Below, piece after piece: positions 34,137-45,166 of a stretch of 64,000 nucleotides of DNA. This DNA is from Serratia nematodiphila DZ0503SBS1 (GTDB taxonomy: Bacteria; Pseudomonadota; Gammaproteobacteria; Enterobacterales; Enterobacteriaceae). How positions within the stretch are numbered: position 1 is the stretch's first letter; every line of letters starts with the position of its first letter. A program made the translations under genes and the position numbers. Location of the stretch: assembly GCF_000738675.1 (NCBI RefSeq), contig NZ_JPUX01000001.1, positions 558,001 through 622,000 on the forward strand, in the 5' to 3' direction. The notes beneath the pieces are model-generated. The model was not told the origin of the DNA. It made no database searches and saw only the letters and a list, made by a program, of their open reading frames with translations.

Positions 34137-35573
34137 TTATTGTTCATTTTCATCCGTATAGCGTTTGGCTTTATAGGCCGGGTGCATCAGGTTCTCCACG
34201 GAGAAGATGTCATCCAGCTCGGCTTCGGTCAGCAGGCCGCGTTCCAGCACCACTTCACGCACGCTCTTGCCGGTTTCGGCGCAGATCTTCCCGACGATGT
34301 CACCGTTGTGGTGGCCGATGAACGGGTTCAGATAGGTGACGATACCGATCGAGTTGAAGACGTAGTGTTCGCAGACTTCTTTATTCGCGGTGATGCCGTT
34401 AATGCATTTTTCCAGCAGGTTGTAGCAGGCGTTGGTCAGGATGTGGATCGACTCGAACATCGCCTGGCCGATCACCGGCTCCATCACGTTCAACTGCAGC
34501 TGGCCCGCTTCGGCCGCCATGGTAACGCAAGTGTCGTTGCCAATCACCTTGAAACACACCTGATTGACCACTTCTGGCACCACCGGGTTCACTTTGGCCG
34601 GCATGATGGACGATCCCGCCTGCAGCTCCGGCAGGTTGATTTCATTTAGGCCGGCGCGCGGGCCGGAGGAGAGCAGGCGCAGGTCGTTACAGATTTTGGA
34701 CAGTTTCACCGCCAGGCGTTTGAGCGCGCTGTGCACCATCACGTAGGCGCCGCAGTCGGAGGTGGCTTCGATCAGGTCTTCCGCCGGCACCACCGGCAGG
34801 CCGCTGACTTCCGCCAGTTTTTGCACCGCCAGCGGCTGGTAGCCTTCCGGGGTGTTGAGCGCGGTGCCGATGGCGGTGGCGCCCAGGTTCACTTCCAGCA
34901 GCAGCTCCGCGGTGCGGTGCAGGTTGCGGGTCTCTTCGTTCAGCAGCACGCTGAAGGCGTGGAATTCCTGGCCGAGGGTCATCGGCACCGCGTCCTGCAG
35001 CTGGGTACGGCCCATCTTCAGGATGGTTTCGAACTCTTTCGCCTTGCGATCGAAGCCTTCGCGCAGTTGGTTGATGGCGTCGATCAGCTTCTGGTTGGAG
35101 GCGTACACCGCGATGCGGAACCCGGTCGGGTAGGCGTCGTTGGTGGACTGGCATTTATTGAGGTGATCGTTCGGGTTCAGGTACTGGTATTCGCCTTTTT
35201 GGTGGCCCATCAGCTCCAGGCCGATGTTCGCCAGCACTTCGTTGGTGTTCATGTTCAGCGAGGTGCCCGCGCCGCCCTGGAATACGTCCACCGGGAACTG
35301 ATCCATGCACTTGCCTTTATCCAGCACCTCGTCGCAGGCCTGGATGATCACGTCGGCGATTTTGCGCGGGATGGTTTTGAGTTCTTTGTTGGCCATCGCC
35401 GCGGCCTTTTTCACCATCACCATGCCGCGAACGAACTCGGGGACATCGCTGATTTTGCTGTTGCTGATGTAGAAGTTTTCAATCGCACGCAGAGTGTGAA
35501 CTCCGTAGTAAGCGTCTGCGGGGACTTCACGTGTTCCTAACAGGTCTTCTTCGATACGAATGTTGTTTGACAT
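34137..35573 (-). CDS. aspA: Aspartate ammonia-lyase
   Basis: A 478-residue homotetrameric enzyme that converts aspartate to fumarate and ammonia, supplying fumarate for anaerobic respiration through the frd complex encoded further right. The fumarase/aspartase signature [11 protein letters not shown] lies at about 318-328, the flexible loop that carries the catalytic Ser. The N-terminus [18 protein letters not shown] matches the enterobacterial enzyme. Length is normal. Confidence 0.97.
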   Translation of the reverse strand: MSNNIRIEEDLLGTREVPADAYYGVHTLRAIENFYISNSKISDVPEFVRGMVMVKKAAAMANKELKTIPRKIADVIIQACDEVLDKGKCMDQFPVDVFQGGAGTSLNMNTNEVLANIGLELMGHQKGEYQYLNPNDHLNKCQSTNDAYPTGFRIAVYASNQKLIDAINQLREGFDRKAKEFETILKMGRTQLQDAVPMTLGQEFHAFSVLLNEETRNLHRTAELLLEVNLGATAIGTALNTPEGYQPLAVQKLAEVSGLPVVPAEDLIEATSDCGAYVMVHSALKRLAVKLSKICNDLRLLSSGPRAGLNEINLPELQAGSSIMPAKVNPVVPEVVNQVCFKVIGNDTCVTMAAEAGQLQLNVMEPVIGQAMFESIHILTNACYNLLEKCINGITANKEVCEHYVFNSIGIVTYLNPFIGHHNGDIVGKICAETGKSVREVVLERGLLTEAELDDIFSVENLMHPAYKAKRYTDENEQ

Positions 35574-35942
35574 GAGAACCTTCTCTATGTGTTGCTGCCG
35601 AATTAATAATTTGTCAGGTCAAGGCTAAAGGGCACAGCCTAAATTAATATTGCCGAAGGCTTGGGGCGTGAAACGATTAACCAAATCGCCCGTTGCTGCC
35701 CAGATCATATGCTGGTTGATAAGAAATGACTGAATCCAGATCACCTTATGGTGTTTAAGGATATGCCCTTTTCCGGTTCTGTGACTTCTTTCACGTTTGT
35801 GAACTTTAGCAATAAAAACCGGCTCTCGGTTGAAATGGTGGGGGGATGCCCTCATTGTAATGGTGTCGGCCGTTTACGGCCTCTTTTTTTCGCGCCGTCG
35901 CCCCCGTGGCGGCCGCGTTTTACCTACCGATAGGAGAACCAG
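35574..35942. other. aspA-fxsA divergent regulatory region
   Basis: About 370 bases with promoters for aspA (minus) and fxsA (plus). TGTGACTTCTTTCACG at 35780-35795 matches the CRP consensus with one mismatch at its end and suits cAMP-CRP control of aspA. A possible FNR half-site TTGAT is at 35716-35720. No gene seen. Confidence 0.6.
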
Positions 35943-36431
35943 GTGCGCTGGTTACCGCTACTGCTGATATTTCTGCTGGCTTACATAGAAATATCCATCT
36001 TTATCAAAGTCGCCGCCGTGCTCGGCGTGGCTGTCACCCTGTTGCTGGTGGTGTTCAGCTCCTGCGTCGGCATTTCGCTGGTGCGCAATCAGGGCATGAA
36101 AACCTTCGTGCAGATGCAGCAAAAACTGGCGGCCGGCGAAAGCCCGGCGGCGGAAATGGTGAAAAGCGTTTCGCTGGTGCTGGCGGGCTTCCTGCTGCTG
36201 ATTCCGGGCTTCTTCACCGACTTCCTCGGCCTGCTGCTGCTGCTGCCGCCGGTGCAAAAATCGCTGACGCTGAAGCTGATGCCGCATCTGTCGGTGTATC
36301 GCCCCGGCGGTTGGACGGGCGGCGACGCCGCCAACGGCAACACCTTTGACGGCGAATTCCAGCGCAAGGACGACGAGCGCCCGGTGCTGGAACACCGCCC
36401 GGACGAGGATCGCAAACCTCACGATCGTTAA
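35943..36431 (+). CDS. fxsA: FxsA membrane protein
   Basis: A 162-residue inner-membrane protein starting at GTG 35943 after TAGGAG. Hydrophobic segments cover about residues 3-45 and 75-105 with the family's SVSLVLAGFLLLIPGFFTDFLG stretch; the C-terminal tail is polar and ends His-Asp-Arg. In E. coli FxsA (suppressor of F exclusion of phage T7) binds or is linked to the F PifA exclusion pathway. It sits just before groES as in other Enterobacterales and ends at a terminator. Confidence 0.93.
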   Translation: MRWLPLLLIFLLAYIEISIFIKVAAVLGVAVTLLLVVFSSCVGISLVRNQGMKTFVQMQQKLAAGESPAAEMVKSVSLVLAGFLLLIPGFFTDFLGLLLLLPPVQKSLTLKLMPHLSVYRPGGWTGGDAANGNTFDGEFQRKDDERPVLEHRPDEDRKPHDR

Positions 36432-36433
36432 GC

Positions 36434-36455
36434 AAACGCGGCCCAGGCCGCGTTT
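36434..36455 (+). terminator. Terminator of fxsA
   Basis: 10-bp arms (AAACGCGGCC / GGCCGCGTTT) immediately after the fxsA stop, followed by TTC; separates fxsA from the groE promoter. Confidence 0.8.
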
Positions 36456-36506
36456 TTCATCTCTGCGGCACTCGCCGAACCAAAAATGCGAAATTTTTTT
36501 CGTTAG

Positions 36507-36538
36507 CCCCCTTGAAGGGGGCTGGAACGCCCCCATCT
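36507..36538 (+). promoter_or_regulatory. Sigma-32 heat-shock promoter of groES-groEL
   Basis: -35 CCCCTTGAA (with CTTGAA at 36511-36516) and -10 CCCCCATCT (36530-36538), the RpoH consensus with a 13-base spacer. The groES start is 83 bases downstream. It fits heat-shock control of groE. No CIRCE element is seen. Confidence 0.88.
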
Positions 36539-36620
36539 CAAATGCCACGAGGCCGGTAATAACAACCATCCGGTGTACAACCCTAAATCTGATAGAGACC
36601 TTCTTACAGGAGAGCGTTCA

Positions 36621-36914
36621 ATGAGTATTCGTCCATTGCATGACCGCGTTATCGTCAAGCGCAAAGAAGTTGAATCAAAATCTGCTGGCGGCATCGTCCT
36701 GACTGGCTCTGCTGCGGGTAAATCCACTCGCGGTGAAGTGGTTGCAGTGGGTAAAGGGCGTGTGCTGGAAAACGGCAACATCCAACCGCTGGATGTGAAA
36801 GTTGGCGATATCGTGATTTTCAACGACGGCTACGGCGTGAAAGCAGAGAAGATCGACAATGAAGAAGTGTTGATCATGTCCGAAAGCGACATTCTGGCAA
36901 TTGTTGAAGCGTAA
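36621..36914 (+). CDS. groES: Co-chaperonin GroES
   Basis: 97 residues from ATG 36621, with ACAGGAGAG 8 bases upstream; the longer open frame from 36573 is not the start. [18 protein letters not shown] begins the usual fold, and the mobile loop ([18 protein letters not shown], about residues 23-40) that docks on GroEL is intact. It forms the heptameric lid of GroEL. The gene is 44 bases upstream of groEL in one heat-shock operon. Confidence 0.98.
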   Translation: MSIRPLHDRVIVKRKEVESKSAGGIVLTGSAAGKSTRGEVVAVGKGRVLENGNIQPLDVKVGDIVIFNDGYGVKAEKIDNEEVLIMSESDILAIVEA

Positions 36915-36946
36915 TTGCGCTTTATCTTCTGAACTGAACGAGTTGA

Positions 36947-38605
<1,659 letters not shown>

Positions 38606-38632
38606 TCATCCCCCACACGCTTGTGTGCTGAG

Positions 38633-38661
38633 AACCCCGGTCAAACGACCGGGGTTTTTTT
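38633..38661 (+). terminator. Terminator of groES-groEL
   Basis: 10-bp arms (AACCCCGGTC / GACCGGGGTT) around AAAC, followed by a run of T residues ending TATC. Classic intrinsic terminator. Confidence 0.92.
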
Positions 38662-38829
38662 ATCTTAAAAATCAATAAAAAGAATGTTTGTTTAGTGTGT
38701 TATTAGTTCACTGAATGAATTATTGCATTATTTTGCTTTTACCCTAAACCGTTGTCGTTTCGTACCGATATAGCCCCTACCGGGCGGGGAATTTTCCCCC
38801 GCCGGGGTGACTGTCAACGGAGACGACTT

Positions 38830-40437
38830 ATGCTGAAAAATATGAAAATAGCCACCTGGCTGATGTTGATGCTGTTGCTGCTGGGCTTGATGCCCATGGG
38901 AACCGGCGCCATCGCCTTCTATTTCATGCAGCAAAACGGCAACAGCATCGGCAGGATGAGCACTTTCTCCGACGAGGAAGCGGCGCTGAACCGCAGCTGG
39001 CGTTCCTTGCTGCAAACGCAGACGCTGATCGACAACCTGGCGTTCGAGCGTATGGCGCAGACCAGCAGAGCCGATATTCAGCAGGGCATTGATGAGGCGC
39101 GCGGCGAGCTGCGCGGCGCCGATGTCGCTTTCAATCTGTTCTGGGATACGCCGGGCCTGACGGTATCGCGCCCGGAGCTGGGCGAGGCGATGAAAAAGGT
39201 CTACCTGGCGCAGCAGAGAGTGCTGAAGCAAGAGTTGACGCTGCTGGCCGAGACGCCGCAGGCATCGTTGATTGAACGGCTGCACGCCATGGCGGCCGAG
39301 AAGCGTCAGGTGCGCCAACGGTTGGACGGCCAGTTTGCCGACTACATGCGGGCGACGGTGGCTGCTCACCGTCTGGCGGTGGAGGAGGCGGAGCAGACTC
39401 AGAAAGTGTTCGCCCGCCTGCTGAGCGGCACCCTGGCGGCGATCCTGCTGCTGCTGGTCGCCGTACAGCGTGATTTCCGCCGGCGCCTGATCCTGCCGCT
39501 GCGCCAGATTGCCGAACATTTGCAAAAGGTTGGGCGTGGCGATCTGCGCAGCAAGATCGTGGCGCGCAGCAACGATGAGATTGGCATGCTGTTCGCCAGC
39601 CTGCAGGCGATGCAGCAGGAGCTGAGCGCCACCGTGCAGCAGGTGCGTGACGGCGTGGAGTCGATCAACCACGGCACGCATGAGATTGCCGTCGGCAACG
39701 CCGATCTTTCCAGCCGCACAGAAGAACAGGCCAGCGCGCTGACGGAAACCGCCGCCAGCATGGAACAGATCACCGCCACGGTGCGGCAAAACGCCGATAA
39801 CGCCAACCAGGCCGCCGGGATGGTCAATCAGACCGCCGGCATTGCCCGCAACGGCGAAACGCTGATGGCCAGCGCGGTCGACAAGATGCGGGCGATCAAC
39901 GACAGCGCGCGTCAGGTGGGGGATATTACCAGCGTGATCGACGGCATCGCCTTCCAGACCAACATTCTGGCGCTGAACGCCGCCGTCGAGGCCGCGCGCG
40001 CCGGGGAGCAGGGGCGGGGTTTTGCGGTGGTGGCCGGCGAAGTGCGCAACCTGGCGCAGCGCTGCGCGACTTCGGCCAAGGAGATCAGCAGCCTGGTCGA
40101 CGGCGTCACCGGCGATATCGCCGCCGGCGTGCGGCTGGTGGAACAGGCGGGCGAGACGATGAATGCCATCGTCGGCTCGGTGAATCAGGTGACGTCGCTG
40201 ATGGATAACATCTCGTACGCGTCGCAAGAGCAAAGCAAGGGCGTTGAGCAGGTCGGGGTGGCGGTGACCCAGATGGATCAGGTAACCCAGCAGAATGCCG
40301 CGCTGGTGGAAGAGGTGGCGACCACCGCCGTCGGCGTGGAGGAGCAGGCGGCCCTGCTGGCGCAGGCGGTGGCGGTATTCCAACTGGCGGGAGAGCCGGC
40401 AGCGTCGGCTTCGGCGGCCGGTGCCGGCTGGGTATAA
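38830..40437 (+). CDS. Methyl-accepting chemotaxis protein
   Basis: A 535-residue chemoreceptor from ATG 38830 (GGAG upstream). Two membrane helices (about 8-30 and 195-215) flank a helical-bundle periplasmic sensor domain of the Tar type; a HAMP domain follows ([20 protein letters not shown], about 217-270), then the signalling domain with [28 protein letters not shown] near 376-403. It ends in SAAGAGWV and lacks the C-terminal NWETF peptide that binds CheR, so it is a minor-type receptor that relies on others for methylation. Ligand unknown. The gene is an insertion relative to E. coli groEL-yjeI order. Confidence 0.93.
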   Translation: MLKNMKIATWLMLMLLLLGLMPMGTGAIAFYFMQQNGNSIGRMSTFSDEEAALNRSWRSLLQTQTLIDNLAFERMAQTSRADIQQGIDEARGELRGADVAFNLFWDTPGLTVSRPELGEAMKKVYLAQQRVLKQELTLLAETPQASLIERLHAMAAEKRQVRQRLDGQFADYMRATVAAHRLAVEEAEQTQKVFARLLSGTLAAILLLLVAVQRDFRRRLILPLRQIAEHLQKVGRGDLRSKIVARSNDEIGMLFASLQAMQQELSATVQQVRDGVESINHGTHEIAVGNADLSSRTEEQASALTETAASMEQITATVRQNADNANQAAGMVNQTAGIARNGETLMASAVDKMRAINDSARQVGDITSVIDGIAFQTNILALNAAVEAARAGEQGRGFAVVAGEVRNLAQRCATSAKEISSLVDGVTGDIAAGVRLVEQAGETMNAIVGSVNQVTSLMDNISYASQEQSKGVEQVGVAVTQMDQVTQQNAALVEEVATTAVGVEEQAALLAQAVAVFQLAGEPAASASAAGAGWV

Positions 40438-40577
40438 TGCCGCCGCTCTGTATTTGATGATATTTTTGCCGCCCGGGGCGATTTAGCTGGTAAACTGGTT
40501 AGTCATCAGCTGTCGCTCAAGACGTTGGCCCGCTCGCGCGGCAACGGATGCTTAAGAGATGGCATCGCTTTCTGATA

Positions 40578-40700
40578 TACCCTATGGATTTCAAGTTGTA
40601 GCTAGGCGGCCAGCTCGTGAGTCCCCAGGCGCTTACTTGAGTAAGTAACTGGGGTGAGCGAGTGCAGTCAACAACGCTACAGCTTGAAAGGCGACGGGTA
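40578..40700. repeat. Imperfect palindromic intergenic repeat, about 123 bp
   Basis: Begins TACCCTATGGATTTCAAGTTG and ends with the near-complement CTTGAAAGGCGACGGGTA, with GTAGC and GCTAC further in and GAGT...CCCC / GGGGTGAGCGAG in the middle, so it can fold into a long hairpin. Similar palindromic elements with TACCC ends and TTTCAAG motifs are common between genes in Serratia, Yersinia and relatives. It fills most of the gap between the chemoreceptor gene and yjeI. Confidence 0.72.
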
Positions 40701-40740
40701 GAAGATTTTGCGTAATTCTCAACATCGAATGGGGAACAAG

Positions 40741-41085
40741 ATGCGGATTAAAGCCTTACTGGGTCTTTCGGCAGCGGTGCTGCTGGCGGGTTGCAGCACC
40801 ACTCATGAACTGACCGCTGCGGGTCAGCAGATCAAGTTCACCGACAGCAAGCCGGCGGCGGAATGCCAGCTGCTGGGGGAAGTGACCGGCACCCAGAGCA
40901 ACTGGCTGTCCGGCAACGGCGGTGAGGGCAGCTCCATGCGCGGTGCGGCCAACGATCTGCGCAACAAGGCGGCGGCAATGGGCGGCAACGTGATCTACGG
41001 CGCCAACAGCCCAAGCCAGAACCTGCTCTCCAGCTTCGCGCCGCTGGACAGCAAAATGGTCGGCCAGGTTTACAAGTGCCCGTAA
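40741..41085 (+). CDS. yjeI: DUF4156 lipoprotein YjeI
   Basis: 114 residues from ATG 40741 (GGGGAAC upstream); in-frame ATGs at 40708 and 40729 would extend the signal peptide. The lipobox is LLAGC at residues 15-19. The mature domain has AECQLLGEVTGTQ and AAMGGNVIYGAN, the DUF4156/RcsF-like fold. It is an outer-membrane or periplasmic lipoprotein of unknown function; it stands upstream of epmB in E. coli as well. Confidence 0.88.
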   Translation: MRIKALLGLSAAVLLAGCSTTHELTAAGQQIKFTDSKPAAECQLLGEVTGTQSNWLSGNGGEGSSMRGAANDLRNKAAAMGGNVIYGANSPSQNLLSSFAPLDSKMVGQVYKCP

Positions 41086-41117
41086 GGCGCTGAGGCCAAA
41101 CGCCGCACAGAGATAAA

Positions 41118-41147
41118 AAAAGAGGAATGCCACGGCATTCCTCTTTT
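41118..41147. terminator. Bidirectional terminator between yjeI and epmB
   Basis: 14-bp perfect arms (AAAAGAGGAATGCC and complement) with a 2-base loop and T-tracts on both sides. It lies between convergent stops and serves both. Confidence 0.9.
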
Positions 41148-41173
41148 CGTTCCATCAGGCCATGTGGCGCGCA

Positions 41174-42202
41174 TCACTCCTGCATCAGGCGCAGGTCGAT
41201 CGGTGTTTTGCTCGGTTCGCCGCCCACTTCACGCGTCAGGCGCGGCACCAGATAACCGGACACCTTGCTCAGCAGCGCCTGCATGATGACGCGCGCTTCA
41301 TCGTCGCTGACCATGAAGTGCGCCGCGCCCTGCACCTTGTCCAGCACGTGAATGTAGTAGGGCAGGATGCCGGCGTCGAACAGCGCGTTGCTGAGCGCGG
41401 CCAGCGTGTCGGCGTCATCGTTGACGTCGCGCAGCAGCACGCTTTGATTGAGCAGCGTGACGCCGGCGAGGCGCAGCTGAGCCATGGCACTCTGCAGCTC
41501 GCGGTCGATTTCGTTGGCGTGGTTGATATGCGTAACCACCAGCACCTGCAGGCGCGAGGCCGACAGCAGGCGGCACAGCGCCGGCGTAATGCGCGCCGGG
41601 ATCACCACCGGCAGACGGGTGTGAATGCGCAGGCGTTTCAGGTGCGGGATGGTCTCCAGTTCGCCGACCAGCCACTCCAGCTCGCTGTCTTTGGCCATCA
41701 GCGGATCGCCGCCGGAAAAAATGATCTCGTCGAGTTCCGGGTGTTGGCGGATATAATCCAGCGCCTGCCGCCAGTTGTTCTTGTTGCCCTGATTATCCTG
41801 ATAGGGGAAGTGGCGGCGGAAGCAGTAACGGCAGTTGACCGCACAGCCGCCTTTGACCAGCAGCAGCGCGCGATTGCGGTATTTGTGCAGCAGGCCCGGC
41901 ACCACGCTGCGCTGCTCATCGAGCGGATCGGTGGTGAACCCTGGGGCGTTGATGAACTCCTCTCTGGCGGTCAGAACCTGGCGCAGCAACGGGTCGTTGG
42001 CATCGCCGGGGCGCATGCGCGCAGCGAAGGCGCGCGGCACGCGCAGGGCAAACAGCCGGCGGGCATCGCGCCCCTGCGGCAGTTCCGGGTGCGTATTCAG
42101 TGACAAAAGCTGCAGTAATTCATCGGGATCGGTAATAACATCGGCGAGTTGATGCAACCAATCTTCTCTATGTGCCGTACTTTGGGTTATAATGTGTGCC
42201 AT
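41174..42202 (-). CDS. epmB: EF-P beta-lysylation protein EpmB (lysine 2,3-aminomutase-like)
   Basis: A 342-residue radical SAM, PLP-dependent enzyme that converts alpha-lysine to (R)-beta-lysine for EF-P modification. The iron-sulfur ligands are Cys120, Cys124 and Cys127 (GGCAVNCRYCFRRHF). GGDPL lies near residue 165. The PLP-lysine region near the C-terminus is SGYLVPRLTREVGGEPSK. It is divergent from its substrate gene efp with only 42 bases between the starts, and the ligase EpmA is encoded at 48076. Confidence 0.97.
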   Translation of the reverse strand: MAHIITQSTAHREDWLHQLADVITDPDELLQLLSLNTHPELPQGRDARRLFALRVPRAFAARMRPGDANDPLLRQVLTAREEFINAPGFTTDPLDEQRSVVPGLLHKYRNRALLLVKGGCAVNCRYCFRRHFPYQDNQGNKNNWRQALDYIRQHPELDEIIFSGGDPLMAKDSELEWLVGELETIPHLKRLRIHTRLPVVIPARITPALCRLLSASRLQVLVVTHINHANEIDRELQSAMAQLRLAGVTLLNQSVLLRDVNDDADTLAALSNALFDAGILPYYIHVLDKVQGAAHFMVSDDEARVIMQALLSKVSGYLVPRLTREVGGEPSKTPIDLRLMQE

Positions 42203-42244
42203 TTTTTTGGCTAAGCTACCAGTTCAAATATTCAGAGGGCCATC

Positions 42245-42811
42245 ATGGCGACTTATTCTAGCAACGATTTCCGTCCGGGTCTTAAAATCATGTTCGAGGG
42301 CGAACCTTACGCCGTCGAAGCCAGTGAGTTCGTTAAGCCGGGCAAAGGCCAGGCGTTTGCACGCGTGAAAATGCGCCGTCTGCTGACCGGCACCCGCGTG
42401 GAAAAAACCTTCAAGTCTACCGATTCTTGCGAAGGCGCAGACGTGATGGACACCAACATGAACTACCTGTACAGCGACGGTGAGTTCTACCACTTCATGC
42501 ACCCTGAGTCTTTCGAACAGCATCAGGTTGACGGCAAAACCGTCGGCGACGCGGCCAAATGGCTGCAGGATAACGCAGAGTGCATCATCACCCTGTGGGA
42601 TGGCCGTCCAATCGCCGTTCAGCCGCCGAACTTTATCGAAGCGGAAATCACCGATACCGATCCTGGCCTGAAAGGCGATACCGCAGGGACTGGCGGCAAG
42701 CCGGCGACCCTGAGCACCGGCGCCGTGGTAAAAGTGCCGTTGTTCGTCCAGATCGGCGAAGTGATCAAGGTTGACACTCGCTCTGGCGAATACGTCTCTC
42801 GCGTTAAGTAA
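42245..42811 (+). CDS. efp: Elongation factor P
   Basis: A 188-residue translation factor that relieves ribosome stalling at polyproline. Lys34 in KPGKGQAF is the site that EpmA/EpmB modify with beta-lysine. KOW-like N-terminal and two OB domains are normal in length. It is divergent from epmB and ends at a strong terminator. Confidence 0.98.
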   Translation: MATYSSNDFRPGLKIMFEGEPYAVEASEFVKPGKGQAFARVKMRRLLTGTRVEKTFKSTDSCEGADVMDTNMNYLYSDGEFYHFMHPESFEQHQVDGKTVGDAAKWLQDNAECIITLWDGRPIAVQPPNFIEAEITDTDPGLKGDTAGTGGKPATLSTGAVVKVPLFVQIGEVIKVDTRSGEYVSRVK

Positions 42812-42816
42812 GTTTC

Positions 42817-42849
42817 AAAACAGAGGAACCCCCGCGGTTCCTCTGTTTT
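42817..42849 (+). terminator. Terminator of efp
   Basis: 14-bp arms (AAAACAGAGGAACC and complement) with a 5-base loop, 6 bases after the efp stop. Confidence 0.9.
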
Positions 42850-42881
42850 ATCCCATCCTCGTTCGTTGGCAGAAAATCCGC

Positions 42882-43013
42882 ATGTTCAAGAAAACGCTGT
42901 TGGCCGTGCTCTCCCTGTTGTTCCTTTTCTCCCTCAGCAGTTGCAATACGTTTCGCGGTTTCGGCGAAGACGTTCAGCATCTCGGCGGCGCCATCTCCCG
43001 CACGGCCAGCTGA
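42882..43013 (+). CDS. ecnA: Entericidin A-type lipoprotein
   Basis: 43 residues from ATG 42882. The signal peptide ends in a lipobox LSSC and the mature part begins NTFRGFGEDVQHLGGAI, the entericidin pattern of a tiny amphipathic lipoprotein. In E. coli ecnA is the antidote of the bacteriolytic lipoprotein EcnB and the pair responds to stationary phase. It lies between efp and ecnB as in E. coli. Too short for most automated callers. Confidence 0.9.
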   Translation: MFKKTLLAVLSLLFLFSLSSCNTFRGFGEDVQHLGGAISRTAS

Positions 43014-43133
43014 TCCTGCCTTTAACCCGATGTATTTGCGCCACAAAGCCGGTCACGATCCCACACCCTCCGTCAATTTTGACTACGCTTAGAAAGCCGT
43101 ACTTTTTCATCAACGACAAATAAGGACTTTCTT

Positions 43134-43265
43134 ATGCTGAAGAAAAGTATTATCGCGATCTTCTCTTTGATGATTTTGAGCTCGCTGACCGCCTGCAATA
43201 CCACCCGCGGTGTGGGTGAAGACATTCAGGCCGGCGGCAAGGCTATTCAGCGCAGCGCGGAATAA
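43134..43265 (+). CDS. ecnB: Entericidin B-type lipoprotein
   Basis: 43 residues, ATG 43134 to TAA 43265, preceded by [22 protein letters not shown] is the signal and LTAC the lipobox; the mature part begins [18 protein letters not shown]. It is the toxin-like partner of EcnA in E. coli, with sigma-S control of its promoter there. The gap from ecnA is 120 bases, so it may have its own promoter. A weak inverted repeat follows near 43280-43305. Confidence 0.92.
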   Translation: MLKKSIIAIFSLMILSSLTACNTTRGVGEDIQAGGKAIQRSAE

Positions 43266-43393
43266 TCCGCATTCCACCCGGCGGCGTTCCGGCTGCGGAG
43301 AGCCGCCACATTTCTATCCCTTGCCTGAGCGTTAACGCTGCTGCTATCCTGCCGCAGTGCGGGTGAGGTTACCCGTCATGCATCACCTCGCTG

Positions 43394-43437
43394 AACGGGA
43401 CGACCCGTTTACGCGTCATTTTATCGGGGACGACCCC
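43394..43437 (+). promoter_or_regulatory. Guanidine-II (mini-ykkC) riboswitch
   Basis: Two hairpins with ACGA loops: AACGGG-ACGA-CCCGTT at 43394-43409 and GGGG-ACGA-CCCC at 43426-43437, joined by a 16-base linker. Twin stems with ACGR loops are the defining feature of this class, which binds guanidine and switches on guanidine export genes. The ribosome site GGGAGG lies 9-14 bases after the second stem, right before the sugE start, so ligand binding probably exposes it. Confidence 0.92.
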
Positions 43438-43457
43438 AGTGGTAGGGAGGCCGTCTC

Positions 43458-43775
43458 ATGGCTTGGATTATTCTGCTTATCGCCGGTTTGCTCGAAGTGG
43501 TTTGGGCTATCGGTCTGAAATACACCCACGGTTTTACCCGGCTGACGCCGAGCATTATCACCATCGCCGCGATGGTGGTCAGCATGTTGCTGTTGGCCAA
43601 TGCCATGAAAACGCTGCCCGCCGGCACCGCCTACGCGGTGTGGACCGGCATCGGCGCGGTGGGCGCGGCCATCATGGGCATGGTGCTGTTGGGGGAATCG
43701 ACCAATATCGCGCGCATCATCAGCCTGTGCCTGATCGTGGTCGGCATACTCGGGTTGAAGTTCAGCAGTCACTGA
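43458..43775 (+). CDS. sugE: SugE/Gdx guanidinium exporter (SMR family)
   Basis: 105 residues with four membrane helices and the small multidrug resistance signature, with the essential Glu13 in [14 protein letters not shown]. Gdx (formerly SugE) exports guanidinium in exchange for protons as an antiparallel dimer; it also affects quaternary ammonium tolerance. The guanidine-II riboswitch upstream confirms the role. The 3' end overlaps the convergent blc gene by 7 bases. Confidence 0.96.
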   Translation: MAWIILLIAGLLEVVWAIGLKYTHGFTRLTPSIITIAAMVVSMLLLANAMKTLPAGTAYAVWTGIGAVGAAIMGMVLLGESTNIARIISLCLIVVGILGLKFSSH

Positions 43776-44302
43776 TCGGCGGACTGCTGCACCCAGATCA
43801 GCTTGTCGGTGGCGAAACCGTAGCCTTTGGCTGTCTGCAATAAACGGTCGCGCACGGCGGCGTCAAGCGTCGGCGTGCGCGACAGGATCCACAGATAGTC
43901 GCGGTTCGGGCCGCAAACCAGCGCGTAGTGGTAGTCCGGGTCCAGGGCAATCACGTTATAGCCGCCATAGAAGGGGCCGAAGAACGACACTTTCAGCGCC
44001 GCGATCTGCGGTGAACCGATAAAGTAGGCTTTGCCTTCGCTTTCTTGCCATTGCTGTTTCTGCGGATTGAAGCCGCGATTGATGACTTTCAGTCCGCCGT
44101 CGGCGCGCGGGCTGTAGTGGGCGGTCACCTGCTGCAAACCGCGTTCAAAGCGATGATCCAGACGTGCAATCTCATACCAGGTGCCGAGATAGCGCTGGCT
44201 GTCGAAAGGGGTCACGACCTTGATGTCTTTAGGCGGGGAGACGCTGCAAGCGACGGAGAGCAGGGCGGAAAGCATGACGCTAAGCTTTGACCATAAACGC
44301 AT
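43769..44302 (-). CDS. blc: Outer-membrane lipocalin Blc
   Basis: 177 residues. Lipobox LLSVAC with Cys19; the lipocalin motif [17 protein letters not shown] follows at about 40-56, and the barrel closes with [12 protein letters not shown]. Bacterial lipocalin binds lysophospholipids and fatty acids in the outer membrane and is induced in stationary phase or starvation. Convergent to sugE. Length normal. Confidence 0.96.
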   Translation of the reverse strand: MRLWSKLSVMLSALLSVACSVSPPKDIKVVTPFDSQRYLGTWYEIARLDHRFERGLQQVTAHYSPRADGGLKVINRGFNPQKQQWQESEGKAYFIGSPQIAALKVSFFGPFYGGYNVIALDPDYHYALVCGPNRDYLWILSRTPTLDAAVRDRLLQTAKGYGFATDKLIWVQQSADQ

Positions 44303-44354
44303 CGGTGGCTCCTGTTTACCGGGGGCGAGTAGACAGTGTAGCCGATGAGAAAAG

Positions 44355-44378
44355 GGCGGCCAACGGGCGTTGGCCGCC
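44355..44378 (-). terminator. Terminator of the frd operon
   Basis: 10-bp arms (GGCGGCCAAC and complement) around GGGC, 9 bases after the frdD stop and followed on the minus strand by CTTTTCTC. Confidence 0.85.
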
Positions 44379-44386
44379 TGAGCGGT

Positions 44387-44746
44387 TTACAGCGTGACGA
44401 CGCCGATGACGGTGACCACGCTAAGGATCGCCGCCAGACCGTAGAACACCCACTTGCCGGCCGGCACGTGGATCTTCAGATCGTGCATCGCATGGTGGAT
44501 GCGGTGCAGGCCGCACCACAGCGGCAGAATGATCATCAGCAGCAGGAACAGGCGGCCGATCAGGCTCTGGCAGAACGCCAGCACGCGCTCGTAACCCAGC
44601 GTCTCACCGGGGAACAGCCCCAGCGGCAGCAGAATGCCGATCAGCAGCACGATGGCCGGCGCGACGATCGCCCCCCACATACCGCCGGCGCCGAACAATC
44701 CCCAGAAAACCGGCTCGTCGGAACGTTTAGGTGCTTGATTTATCAT
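44387..44746 (-). CDS. frdD: Fumarate reductase subunit FrdD
   Basis: 119-residue membrane anchor with three helices; with FrdC it attaches FrdAB to the inner membrane and forms the menaquinol site. The middle helix holds [15 protein letters not shown], typical for this subunit. It follows frdC by 12 bases and ends the frdABCD operon. Confidence 0.97.
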   Translation of the reverse strand: MINQAPKRSDEPVFWGLFGAGGMWGAIVAPAIVLLIGILLPLGLFPGETLGYERVLAFCQSLIGRLFLLLMIILPLWCGLHRIHHAMHDLKIHVPAGKWVFYGLAAILSVVTVIGVVTL

Positions 44747-44758
44747 GTTTCCTCCGGA

Positions 44759-45151
44759 TTAGATCAGGGCCACGGCCAGGATGACCACGCTGACGACGAT
44801 GGTGACGGCCCACAGCCCTTTCACGATGGGGCCCGGCCCCATTTTCTCGCTGTTGACCACGATATTGGCGGCCTTCGGCGCCAGATCGAACCAGGTTTTG
44901 GTATGCAGCGCCGCCGCCAGCAGGGCGACGACGTTGATCAACAGCACCAGCGGATTCTGCAAGAAACCGACGAAGCCGGCCCAGCTCTCGGCGCCGCCCT
45001 TCAGCGCGAACACGCCGTAGAGCAGCACGATGCTGAACCACACCGCCAGCACCGAGGTGCCTTCGCGCAGCATGTAGAAACGGTAGAAGCCGAGCTTTTG
45101 CCACCAGGTGGGCGTCATGGTGCGCACATAGGGCTTACGTTGAGTTGTCAT
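44759..45151 (-). CDS. frdC: Fumarate reductase subunit FrdC
   Basis: 130-residue membrane anchor with three helices and the N-terminal [20 protein letters not shown] stretch common to enterobacterial Frd[14 protein letters not shown] with a His that faces the quinone lies near residue 80. It follows frdB by 15 bases. Confidence 0.97.
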   Translation of the reverse strand: MTTQRKPYVRTMTPTWWQKLGFYRFYMLREGTSVLAVWFSIVLLYGVFALKGGAESWAGFVGFLQNPLVLLINVVALLAAALHTKTWFDLAPKAANIVVNSEKMGPGPIVKGLWAVTIVVSVVILAVALI

Positions 45152-45166
45152 GGCAATTTTTCTCCC

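Noticed and set aside
38728..40383. Long minus-strand frame (551 codons) opposite the chemoreceptor gene
   Set aside because: Rich in His, Gln, Arg and Leu, as expected for a GC-rich shadow frame; the plus-strand gene is clear.
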